DNA of 58,169 nt from Azohydromonas aeria (GTDB lineage Bacteria > Pseudomonadota > Gammaproteobacteria > Burkholderiales > Burkholderiaceae_C). Location: the NCBI RefSeq assembly GCF_009760915.1, contig NZ_VIDQ01000047.1, forward strand, positions 1 through 58,169. Reading direction: 5' to 3'. Within the stretch, counting starts at the first letter, position 1. Every line of letters begins with the position of its first letter. The notes below the pieces were generated by a model. The model was not told the DNA's origin. It made no database searches and worked only from the letters and a program-made list of their open reading frames with translations. Positions 51,032 to 58,079 of this stretch are shown here, piece by piece. The translations under genes and the position numbers were made by a program.

Positions 51032-51107
51032 CTCGGCCGGAATGGCCGTGGCATTGGGTGTAGCCCTCACGGCCGTGCTGGCGTTTCTGTTGCGATTGAC
51101 GCACTGA
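51015..51107 (+). CDS. 30-residue single-helix membrane peptide
   Basis: ATG at 51015, stop at 51105-51107, overlapping the end of pqqE by 17 bases and ending four bases before the next ATG. The product begins MAKLLDSAG and continues as one hydrophobic helix (MAVALGVALTAVLAFLLRL), ending TH. Its size, position and clean membrane helix fit a small subunit or anchor for the following membrane protein. It has no strong Shine-Dalgarno and would depend on coupling to pqqE translation. I know no family for it. Confidence 0.65.
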   Translation: MAKLLDSAGMAVALGVALTAVLAFLLRLTH

Positions 51108-51111
51108 GATC

Positions 51112-51618
51112 ATGGACGCTCCACTTTTTGACGTCCTGGCGCGCTGGGTCCACTTCCTGGGCGCGCTGGTGTGGATCGGACACAACTACGCCACGGCCGT
51201 CAACCGCCCGCGGTACGTGCCCCTGACCAGCGCCGACCTGGCCGACCTCAACAGTCCGCGGCAGCAGGCGTTGCTGCAGCGCGAACACGGGATCTTTCGG
51301 CATGCCTCGCTGCTGACCTGGGGCAGCGGCCTGTTGATGCTCTGGCATCGGGGCTGGCTGCAAGACGCGGTTGCCTTGCGGGGCGACCTTGCACCGCTTG
51401 GTCTGGGCGCGTGGATAGGCACCATCATGGTGCTCAATCTGTGGTGCGTGCTCTGGCCCAACCAGAAGCGAGTCCTCGGCTTCGTGCCAGCGTCGATGGA
51501 GCAGCGCCTGAAGTGCTCCAGGCGTACGTTCTTGTCCGCGCGCGTGAACACCATGCTGTCCATCCCGCTGCTGTTCTTCATGGCAGCGGGTGCGCACGGC
51601 GCTTTTCTCTTCCACTGA
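51112..51618 (+). CDS. Urate-oxidase-N-domain-like (PuuD-type) membrane protein
   Basis: 168 residues with about four membrane helices. WVHFLGALVWIGHNYATAVNRP, IGTIMVLNLWCVLWPNQKRVLG and RVNTMLSIPLLFFMAAGAHG match the membrane domain of PuuD/Urate_ox_N proteins. Those usually carry a C-terminal cytochrome c domain, absent here. Several His residues (in the first helix, HGIFRHASLL and the last helix) could ligate haem b. It may be an electron-transfer partner, for example passing electrons from a soluble oxidoreductase of this operon to the quinone pool; that is inference. Confidence 0.7.
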   Translation: MDAPLFDVLARWVHFLGALVWIGHNYATAVNRPRYVPLTSADLADLNSPRQQALLQREHGIFRHASLLTWGSGLLMLWHRGWLQDAVALRGDLAPLGLGAWIGTIMVLNLWCVLWPNQKRVLGFVPASMEQRLKCSRRTFLSARVNTMLSIPLLFFMAAGAHGAFLFH

Positions 51619-51632
51619 AATACGTGTCAGCG

Positions 51633-52691
51633 ATGCTCGGCTACAGCTTCTCGGCAGCGGCGGGGCCGCTGCCACGCGACGTCGTGGCCGAGGTCAGCGA
51701 CGCCTGTCGTGACTGGCGAGGGCTTGGCTCGGTGCTTGCGCTTTCCTTCGTCGCAGAAGACTACCGGGAGCTCCAGCAAGGCGTCGAAACCCGGCTGCGG
51801 CGCCTGCTGGCCATCCCGAAGCAGTTCAAGGTGCTCTTCATGGCTGGCGGTGCCAGCGCGCAGTTCGCCCTGTTGCCGCTGAACCTGCTGGCTGGCCGCG
51901 AGGCGGCCTACGTCGATACGGGGCACTGGTCGCGGCGGGCTCTTGCGGAAGCAAGCCGCTATGGGAAGGTGCGGTGCATCGCGATGTCGGACGAGCGGTT
52001 CGGTGACCCTGACGCGTGGGACGTGGAAGGTGTGGCCTACTGTCATGTCACCAGCAACGAAACGGCCGATGGCTGGCAGTTCGAGGCTATGCCGGTCGTG
52101 TCCGTGCCGCTGGCCGCGGACATGACGTCCGACCTGCTGACGCGACCCATGGCACTTGATCGCCCGGCGCTCGTCTACGCCGGCACCCAGAAGGCCATTG
52201 GCGTACCTGGACTGACGCTGGTGATCGTGCATGAAAGCCTGCTGGGTCAAGCGCATCCCGCGACCCCTCGGGTCATGAACTACGGCGCCCAGGCCGCGGC
52301 GCAGTCGCGCCTGAACACGCCGCCGGTTTTCGCCGTCTTCGTCCTGGACGCCATGCTGCGCTGGGTGGAGCAGCGTGGCGGCGTGGCAGCCATGGCCGCG
52401 GCCGCCCAACGCCGCAGTTCCGAGCTGTACGCTGCGCTGGACTGCAGCGACGGCTTTTACCGGGCCAGCGTGGCAAGGGCCCAGCGCTCGCGCGTCAATG
52501 CATGCTTCCAGTTGCATGACCCGGCCCTCTCTGACGCATTCGTCGCCCAGGCGCGAGCGAGAGGACTGTCCGGCCTGCAGGGGCATCCGCAGGTGGGCGG
52601 ACTCCGTGTGAGTCTCTACAACGGCACGCCAGACGCGGCCGTCGCGACGCTGCTGGATTTCATGGACGAGTTCCGGCGCGCGCATGGCTAA
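51633..52691 (+). CDS. SerC-like class V PLP aminotransferase with altered substrate pocket
   Basis: 352 residues (ATG at 51633; GTG at 51624 possible). It aligns along its full length with phosphoserine aminotransferase: FSAAAGPLP, FKVLFMAGG, HVTSNETADGW, YAGTQKAIGVPGL with PLP Lys187, RLNTPPVFAVF and GLRVSLYN. SerC residues that bind the substrate phosphate are replaced: the HR pair (E. coli His41/Arg42) reads Phe39-Val40, the GGGRGQF Arg reads Ser75, and the second HR pair keeps His318 but has Pro319. Arg325, equivalent to the alpha-carboxylate-binding Arg, is kept. So it is probably an active aminotransferase for a different amino acid, plausibly a PqqA-derived product. Confidence 0.85.
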   Translation: MLGYSFSAAAGPLPRDVVAEVSDACRDWRGLGSVLALSFVAEDYRELQQGVETRLRRLLAIPKQFKVLFMAGGASAQFALLPLNLLAGREAAYVDTGHWSRRALAEASRYGKVRCIAMSDERFGDPDAWDVEGVAYCHVTSNETADGWQFEAMPVVSVPLAADMTSDLLTRPMALDRPALVYAGTQKAIGVPGLTLVIVHESLLGQAHPATPRVMNYGAQAAAQSRLNTPPVFAVFVLDAMLRWVEQRGGVAAMAAAAQRRSSELYAALDCSDGFYRASVARAQRSRVNACFQLHDPALSDAFVAQARARGLSGLQGHPQVGGLRVSLYNGTPDAAVATLLDFMDEFRRAHG

Positions 52692-53493
52692 ACCGCTGAC
52701 GCCGCTGGCCTTGCGCGTACGCTGGACACTGCCGCGCCTGGGGCGTACAGCCCTGACAACCAGCGCCGTCATAGGTCTCCCGGTGCCGGCCATGGGCCTG
52801 ACTTTTCCGGGGCCCGTTGGGCTCGCAGCCGGGTTCGATCGCCACGGGACGCTGCAGCATGTGGCGCACCGAATCGGGTTGGCATCAATCGAGACCGGTT
52901 CGCTCCTCGGTGAGCAAATGAGCTGTCGCGGCAGGCTCCCGGCGCGCCCTGGCAGGCGTGCATTGTGCGGCGTCAGCCTGGGCAAGAGTCCGCGCGTTCC
53001 ATGGGCGCAAGCCGAGCCCGACATCCTGGCAAGCCTGGCCGCGCATGCGGGGAAGGCCGACTACGTCACGTTCAATCCCGGCCGCGATTTCTCCGATCCG
53101 CGGCGCCTTGCCGAGTTGCTGGCAGTGCTTGCACAAGCTTGTGAACGGCGGCGCCTGCCGCTGGTGGCCAAGCTGCCTGCGGCCATGTTGGCCGGCGCCC
53201 GGCCCGAAGCCGTGGCCGAGCGCCTGATCGACGCCGGCGCCAGGGGTCTGCTGGTGAGCGCCGAAGGCGACCGCAGTGCGCTCGCGACGCTGCAACGACT
53301 CGCTGCGGCCTTGCCTGACGACATCTGCCTGATCAGCGTTGGGGGCATCGATTGCGCCGACCAAGCACTCGCGCGGCTGCAGGCCGGAGCACGGCTCGTA
53401 CAGGTCCATCGCGGCATCTTAAAGCGGGGTATCGCAATGGTGGCCGAGATCAACCACAGGGCGCGGCTTCGTCCGAGCGTGTCACGGTACTGA
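52684..53493 (+). CDS. Dihydroorotate-dehydrogenase-like flavoprotein, diverged
   Basis: 269 residues, shorter than class 2 PyrD (~335). FMN-barrel features are kept: PVGLAAGFDRHG (48-55; the usual Lys is Arg53), Lys163 in LVAKLP, and the phosphate-binding ISVGGID followed by AGARLVQVHRGIL. The class 2 catalytic Ser segment NISSPNTPGLR is replaced by FNPGRDFSD, the orotate-binding N-R-M-G-F-N-N loop is missing, and the N-T-T motif reads SAEGD. It therefore should bind FMN but not orotate. Its ATG overlaps the aminotransferase stop by eight bases. I infer an oxidoreductase in the same pathway. Confidence 0.8.
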   Translation: MAKPLTPLALRVRWTLPRLGRTALTTSAVIGLPVPAMGLTFPGPVGLAAGFDRHGTLQHVAHRIGLASIETGSLLGEQMSCRGRLPARPGRRALCGVSLGKSPRVPWAQAEPDILASLAAHAGKADYVTFNPGRDFSDPRRLAELLAVLAQACERRRLPLVAKLPAAMLAGARPEAVAERLIDAGARGLLVSAEGDRSALATLQRLAAALPDDICLISVGGIDCADQALARLQAGARLVQVHRGILKRGIAMVAEINHRARLRPSVSRY

Positions 53494-53666
53494 AGTCGAC
53501 TGCTGCAGGATGCCGTGCGCGTATGCCTGGACCTTGAACGCGGGCGATGTGAGCACCGGGACTGACTTTGCTGCTCGCCCGTGCGGCTTACTGGGACTGC
53601 AAGCCTCCTTAGCGCAATAGGCGTGCCCCATCCACTGCTTGAGTTCCGTCAGGCGCATGGCGCTTC

Positions 53667-53708
53667 TTGAACTGGGTCAAGGAAACAGGAAGATTCGGTC
53701 CCTACATT
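53667..53708 (+). promoter_or_regulatory. FNR/Dnr-activated promoter of the NO-response operon
   Basis: TTGAACTGGGTCAA at 53667-53680 (perfect TTGA-N6-TCAA, followed by GGA) and -10 TACATT at 53703-53708 at the class II spacing; start near 53715, about 40 bases before the DUF2249 ATG. Confidence 0.8.
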
Positions 53709-53731
53709 AAGGTGTATCGAAAATGCATCTT
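53709..53731. promoter_or_regulatory. NsrR operator overlapping the transcription start
   Basis: A 23-bp imperfect palindrome beginning AAGGTGTAT and ending ATGCATCTT. It matches the published NsrR consensus (two AAGATGYAT-type half-sites, tail to tail) at about 19 of 23 positions by eye. It spans the predicted +1, so bound NsrR would block transcription until nitric oxide destroys its cluster. The nsrR gene is in the operon it controls. Confidence 0.75.
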
Positions 53732-53754
53732 TAGCGATCCACCACGGAGCCCTG

Positions 53755-54042
53755 ATGACCCAGCCTACCTCCGGCACAACGATCGACGTTCGCACCATTG
53801 TTCCGCGTGAGCGCCATTCGTTAATCCTCCAGACCTTCCAAGGCCTCGGCGACACCGAGTCGATGGAAGTCGTTGACGACCACGACCCGCGCCCCCTGTA
53901 CCACCAACTGCAGGCTGAGTCGTCGCAACCCGGCTCCCTGGTCTACCTGCGGAGCGGTCCCGATGTCTGGCGGGTGCGCATCACCAAGCAGGCGCGACCT
54001 TCCAGTGATGGACTTTGCTGCGGCGCCTGCGGCGGCGCCTGA
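53755..54042 (+). CDS. DUF2249-family protein
   Basis: 95 residues. The DUF2249 core is clear: DVRTIVPRERHSLILQTF, VVDDHDPRPLYHQL and GPDVWRVRI. The C-terminus ends in a cysteine-rich LCCGACGGA tail, an addition to the basic domain that might bind metal or a cluster. DUF2249 proteins are widespread in denitrification and NO-stress loci, often with hemerythrin domains and Crp/Fnr or NsrR control; the biochemical role is unknown. First gene after the dual-control promoter. Confidence 0.88.
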   Translation: MTQPTSGTTIDVRTIVPRERHSLILQTFQGLGDTESMEVVDDHDPRPLYHQLQAESSQPGSLVYLRSGPDVWRVRITKQARPSSDGLCCGACGGA

Positions 54043-54142
54043 GCGCGCAGCCGCAGATCGACCGCTGCTGAGCCGACATGGGACGGCCCTGCTGCTTTTC
54101 CCGCAGGCATCCAAGATGCGCTGATACACCGGGGAGCCGGCC

Positions 54143-54619
54143 ATGAAGCACACATCGTTTACCGACTACAGCTTGCGCGTGCTCATCTACTTGGCAGTCA
54201 ACGCGGGACGCAAGTCGACCATCGCCGAAATTGCCGCTGCCTTCGACGTGTCCGAGAGCCACCTCAACAAGATCGTGCATTTCCTGGGCAAGCACGGCTG
54301 GATCGTCACCATCCGCGGCAAGGGCGGTGGGCTGATCCTGTCCAAGGCACCTCGGGACATCTGCATCGGTCAGGTCGTGAGGGACACGGAAGGCGGCGTG
54401 GTACCTGCGGAGTGCTTCGAGCCCGGTGGCGGCCACTGCCTCATCCGCAACTGCTGCGGGCTCCAGGGCGTCTTCAGTGAGGCCGTGCAGGCCTTCTATG
54501 CCGCCCTGGACCGCTACACCCTGGCCGACGTGCTGAGCGCGCCCCAGCTCGTCGCCCAGGCCCTGACCTTCCATCGCTTGCGACCGGCGCTCGTGGCAAC
54601 AGATCCTGCGGCTCAATGA
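54143..54619 (+). CDS. nsrR: Nitric oxide-sensing repressor NsrR (Rrf2 family)
   Basis: 158 residues. An N-terminal winged HTH (FTDYSLRVLIYLAV, IAAAFDVSESHLNKIVHFLGKHGWI, RGKGGGLILSK) precedes the cluster-binding cysteines in ECFEPGGGHCLIRNCCGL, the spacing expected for NsrR. Its iron-sulfur cluster reacts with nitric oxide, which relieves repression. It likely controls its own operon through the site at 53709 and possibly other NO-protective genes here. It starts 100 bases after the DUF2249 gene. Confidence 0.92.
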   Translation: MKHTSFTDYSLRVLIYLAVNAGRKSTIAEIAAAFDVSESHLNKIVHFLGKHGWIVTIRGKGGGLILSKAPRDICIGQVVRDTEGGVVPAECFEPGGGHCLIRNCCGLQGVFSEAVQAFYAALDRYTLADVLSAPQLVAQALTFHRLRPALVATDPAAQ

Positions 54620-54772
54620 TGTTGACAAGGCAACGGCAAAACCGGTGTCATTGCCAGGTCAAACCTCGGGGATTCCGCACGGTCGTGAGCCTTGAGCACC
54701 TTGTGTTCCTCCTCGTGCTCACCACGTGAGACGAATGCAACGCCCAGGTTGCAAACCTTCAAAGAGCCCTTC

Positions 54773-55231
54773 GTGAACATCGACAGATTCAAGAACCAGC
54801 ATGCCCAGATTCTCGACTTCATCGAGAAGATGCGGCGCTGCTCGCATGCGGGAATCATCGAGCATGCTGAGCAGATCGCCCAACTCATCGTGGCGATGAG
54901 TGCCGTGGTCAAGCTGCACCTGGCGGCGGAAGATCAAGCGCTGCATCCGGTACTTGATGCGGCCAAAAATCGCGAGCTTGCCCATCTCGGACGCCAGTTC
55001 CAGGCCGAGATGGCTTCGATTGCGTCGCAGTACAACGCCTTTGCGCGCCAGTGGAACACGGCCGCCCGAGTACAGGCCGACCTGGACGGCTTCAGGGCAC
55101 AAGCCAATCAGGTACTGCGCACCGTGTTCGAGCGCATGCAGCGCGAGAATCGCGATTTCTACCCGGCTGTCGAACGGGGTGTGGTCGGGCCTGCGTCGAC
55201 AAGCCGTAGTATTTCGGGGCTCCTCGCATGA
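54773..55231 (+). CDS. Hemerythrin-like (HHE domain) protein
   Basis: 152 residues from the GTG at 54773, preceded by AAAGAG; the frame is open further upstream but the family begins near this GTG. HHE ligands are visible: KNQHAQILDF, VKLHLAAEDQALHPVL and FYPAVE, with further His in the helical bundle. Such proteins bind a diiron centre and take part in NO or oxygen handling and iron-sulfur repair (as in YtfE/ScdA/DnrN), though the N-terminal ScdA domain is absent. It lies in the NsrR-controlled operon. Confidence 0.8.
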   Translation: MNIDRFKNQHAQILDFIEKMRRCSHAGIIEHAEQIAQLIVAMSAVVKLHLAAEDQALHPVLDAAKNRELAHLGRQFQAEMASIASQYNAFARQWNTAARVQADLDGFRAQANQVLRTVFERMQRENRDFYPAVERGVVGPASTSRSISGLLA

Positions 55232-55241
55232 CGAGCGCACC

Positions 55242-55871
55242 ATGAGCCAGCCTGCCAAGCTGTTGATTCCCGCACACATCGATGCAGCAGGGCCGGCATC
55301 CGTGGCGGCCGTCGAGGATCGCCGCCTGTGTGGCGATCTCGCGATGTGGCTCGTCATTGCGCTCGAGATGCTGACCTTCGGCCTGATGTTCGTTGTCTAT
55401 GCCGTGGCCAGGGCGCAAGACCCGGCAACATTCCGTGCGGGCCAGGCGAGCCTGAATCTGCATCTGGGCGCCGTCAACACGGTGATTCTCTTGACCGGCA
55501 GCTGGTGTGCCGCGCGGGGCGTACTCGCACTGCGCCGCGCCAGGGTCCACGCTGGCGCAAGATGGCTCTGGGGGGCAGCGGCGTTCGGCGCAGTGTTCCT
55601 GGTCGTCAAAGGGTTCGAGTACCGGCAGAAGCTGAACGCCGGCTATGACCTGGAGACCGATGTCTTCTGGATGTTCTATTACCTGCTGACCGGCTTCCAC
55701 TTCCTGCATGTCGCTGCCGCGGTGCTCATCCTTGCCGTGGTTGCCTTTCTCGCGCCGCGCAGCCACTGGGGTCCGAGCGACACGCACACGCCTGAAACGG
55801 CGGCTGTGTTCTGGCACATGGTGGATCTGCTGTGGGTGGTGCTTTTTCCGCTGGTGTACGTGCTTCGATGA
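55242..55871 (+). CDS. norE: NorE, cytochrome c oxidase subunit III-like protein
   Basis: 209 residues, five membrane helices. Family phrases are LCGDLAMWLVIALEMLTFGLMF, AVNTVILLTGSWCAARG, FLVVKGFEYRQKL and FYYLLTGFHFLHV, and the last helix VFWHMVDLLWVVLFPLVYV. NorE is associated with nitric oxide reductase and improves its activity or assembly. No norCB is in this window, so its partner must be elsewhere. Overlaps norF by ATGA. Confidence 0.88.
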   Translation: MSQPAKLLIPAHIDAAGPASVAAVEDRRLCGDLAMWLVIALEMLTFGLMFVVYAVARAQDPATFRAGQASLNLHLGAVNTVILLTGSWCAARGVLALRRARVHAGARWLWGAAAFGAVFLVVKGFEYRQKLNAGYDLETDVFWMFYYLLTGFHFLHVAAAVLILAVVAFLAPRSHWGPSDTHTPETAAVFWHMVDLLWVVLFPLVYVLR

Positions 55872-56137
55872 TCAACTTGCGCAACCGCATCGATGCCCTG
55901 TGGCTGGCTACCCTGGCGGCCACGGGCGCTTCCTGGTGGGTAGGAGAGTCGCCGCTTGGCGAAGATGCAATCTGGCCTGTGGCCATGGTTTTTGCGTTGT
56001 CGCTGGCCAAGGGCCTGATCATTGCGCAGGACTTCATGGAGCTGCGCGGTGCGCCAGCCCTGTGGCGGCGATTCGTGGTCGGATGGCTGCTGGTGGTGAT
56101 CCTGGTGATCGTGGCCTTGCGGATCCTGACACCATGA
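55868..56137 (+). CDS. norF: NorF, small cytochrome oxidase subunit IV-like protein
   Basis: 89 residues with three membrane helices (IDALWLATLAATGASWW, WPVAMVFALSLAKGLIIAQDFMEL, FVVGWLLVVILVIVALRIL). AKGLIIAQDFMELRGAP is typical of the prokaryotic COX4/NorF group. It is translationally coupled to norE and presumably acts with it in the nitric oxide reductase system. Confidence 0.82.
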   Translation: MINLRNRIDALWLATLAATGASWWVGESPLGEDAIWPVAMVFALSLAKGLIIAQDFMELRGAPALWRRFVVGWLLVVILVIVALRILTP

Positions 56138-56866
56138 ATTCGCGGCAAAGTGCTGCACCAAGTCGAGCATGTGTGTGACCACGTCTCGGCCTCGTGCACA
56201 ACGGGTGTCAGCACGCTGCAATACCGCACGGCCGAAGTCCGGCATGACGACCGATCACGCTGACGCCGGCAACTGCTTGAGCCATTGCAACAGCGACAGG
56301 ATCAGCCGGTCGGGTTTCTGCAGCAAGCCCCGGAGCCCGGGCGAATGGACCCTGGTCATCCACTGAACCACCTGATGCACAGCAGTCAGTGCAAGAAACG
56401 GGACTGACCCAGGACACCTGCTTCCTGTGCGGCATGACGCAGGTCCTGCACGGCATGCGGCTGTCGTGGCCGTCGTTGCCCTGCAGCGTGCAGTGGGCAC
56501 AGCAGCAGCAGCTCGTGATGCGCTTCCCTTCGGGACAGCAGCCAGGGCTTGTCGTCCCTCTCAGGAAAGAGGGTGGACCTTCGTCCGAGGTTTGATCCGG
56601 CAACAGCCGCTTACGGCATGCTGGAAGCCGGGATATTTACTTGTCCGCAAGCACTTGATGCGCAAGCTTTTCTTGCGGTCAGGTGACATTTTTCCTGAGT
56701 AGGACAATCACTTCTTTACCCGGGCCAACGCCGGGACCTCGGCGCGATGCTTGCGTCGGCCTCCTGCAGCAGCTGGCACTCGACGGTAACCGGCTCAAGC
56801 CCGTGTCCACATCAACAGTGCTGTCTGCGATGATGCGTCTAGCGACTGGCGTTGAGTCATCAACTT
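56138..56866. other. Intergenic, no convincing gene
   Basis: About 730 bases between norF and the convergent DUF1513 gene. Short frames exist on both strands; one at 56389 has TGLTQDTCFLCGMTQVLHGM, reminiscent of DUF2752 but without its membrane helices. A CGCAAG/CTTGCG hairpin lies at 56661-56677 without a T run directly after it. Possibly a decayed gene. Confidence 0.45.
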
Positions 56867-58042
56867 TCAGAGCAATACTGCGATATGGTTGTCGGGAGAC
56901 ATGATCTCGGGCCATGGCAGCATCTGGGCCTGCCCGCCTTGCCAGCGAGCCATTCCCCTGCCCGCCCCCATCAGCAAGCCCGGGCCGCGCTCGTCACGCC
57001 AACTGCAAAGTGCACAAATTTCCAGCAGTTCGCCCAAGCGGATCATCTGCTCGGGTGCGTCCGGGTGCCACAGCAGCGCCCGGCCGCTGCGCTGCGCGCT
57101 GAGCAGGAAGCTGCCTCCCGGTCCGGCACAAATGTCACCGGCATAGCCTGCGCCTTCCGTGTCCCGAGGGCGAATGGGCAAGGTCAGTGTCTGGCCATCC
57201 CAAAGTGCCAGCAGCGGCGCGCGCAGGCGCTCGTTGCGGTCGTCATGCTCAGCTTGCAGCGCAATCCCGAGCAAAGGCTGGTCTCCCCCTTCGGACCACG
57301 CCATGTGACGAATGCTCAGTCGCGCATCGGCCAATGTCCACTGCCGCAGCACGTGGCCTTGCACAGCATCCACCAGCAACAGCGCGGGCGCCATGCGCTC
57401 GAAGGCTGTCTTGCGTCCGCGGGTATCACGCACGATGCCACCCAAGGCCACCAGCAACTGCCCGCTGCCTGGGTCCAGGAGTATTTGGTGTGCATCCATG
57501 CCGGGCAGGCGCCACGCACTGTCGGTGCGTAGGCTTTGCGCATCACGGCGCACGAGCCAGGAGCGGCCATCGCTGCGATCGGTCTCGGTGCTGTAGAGCC
57601 AGCGCCCATCGACACTCAGCAACAGGTGGCCGTTGAAGGTGCGGGGCGATCCCTCATCACGCCCGGGATGGAGCCAGCGGGGAGTGTCTGCTTCGTCGGC
57701 CGGCACATGGACCAACCAGTCGCCTGGCCGTGCGGCCACGGCGTAGAAGCCACCGCGCCCGTCCGCCAGCAAGCCGTGGGCACGACTGGGAACGGTCAGC
57801 ACGCGGGTCCATGCGCGCCGGTCCTGGGCCCAGTCCAGTTGCAGAATGCCTATCCGGTGAGCGTGCGGGTCGAGGTCGTCTGCCGCCTCGGCGCCAGGCC
57901 GCCAGGCCATCGCCAGGGTCTGCGGGCGCGGCGCATCATGCCCGGACGGGGAAGTAGCGTGTGCGGGGGCCGACACTGCCTCGGCCGCAAGCAAGCTCGC
58001 GATCTGGGCCAGGACTGCACGTCGGTTCATCAGGCTCGGCAT
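56867..58042 (-). CDS. DUF1513-family Tat-exported beta-propeller-like protein
   Basis: 391 residues (ATG at 58042; a second at 58030). A Tat-like N-terminus (MNRRAVLAQIASLLAAEAV) ends near APAHA. The body has propeller-like repeats, with family phrases SRAHGLLADGRGGFYAVAARPGDW, RTFNGHLLLSVDGRWLYSTETD, HQILLDPGSGQLLVALGG and SIRHMAWSEGGDQPLLGIALQ. DUF1513 proteins are periplasmic and usually lie beside imelysin and di-haem peroxidase-like genes in iron-uptake loci. The stop of another gene lies 38 bases upstream on the same strand, fitting that arrangement. Confidence 0.85.
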   Translation of the reverse strand: MPSLMNRRAVLAQIASLLAAEAVSAPAHATSPSGHDAPRPQTLAMAWRPGAEAADDLDPHAHRIGILQLDWAQDRRAWTRVLTVPSRAHGLLADGRGGFYAVAARPGDWLVHVPADEADTPRWLHPGRDEGSPRTFNGHLLLSVDGRWLYSTETDRSDGRSWLVRRDAQSLRTDSAWRLPGMDAHQILLDPGSGQLLVALGGIVRDTRGRKTAFERMAPALLLVDAVQGHVLRQWTLADARLSIRHMAWSEGGDQPLLGIALQAEHDDRNERLRAPLLALWDGQTLTLPIRPRDTEGAGYAGDICAGPGGSFLLSAQRSGRALLWHPDAPEQMIRLGELLEICALCSWRDERGPGLLMGAGRGMARWQGGQAQMLPWPEIMSPDNHIAVLL

Positions 58043-58079
58043 GACTGCGTTGTAAGCGGCCGCTGCGCGGCGTCCTTGC

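Noticed and set aside
56389..56595. DUF2752-like small protein
   Set aside because: The TGL...C-x-x-CGMT phrase is suggestive but the membrane helices that define the family are absent.
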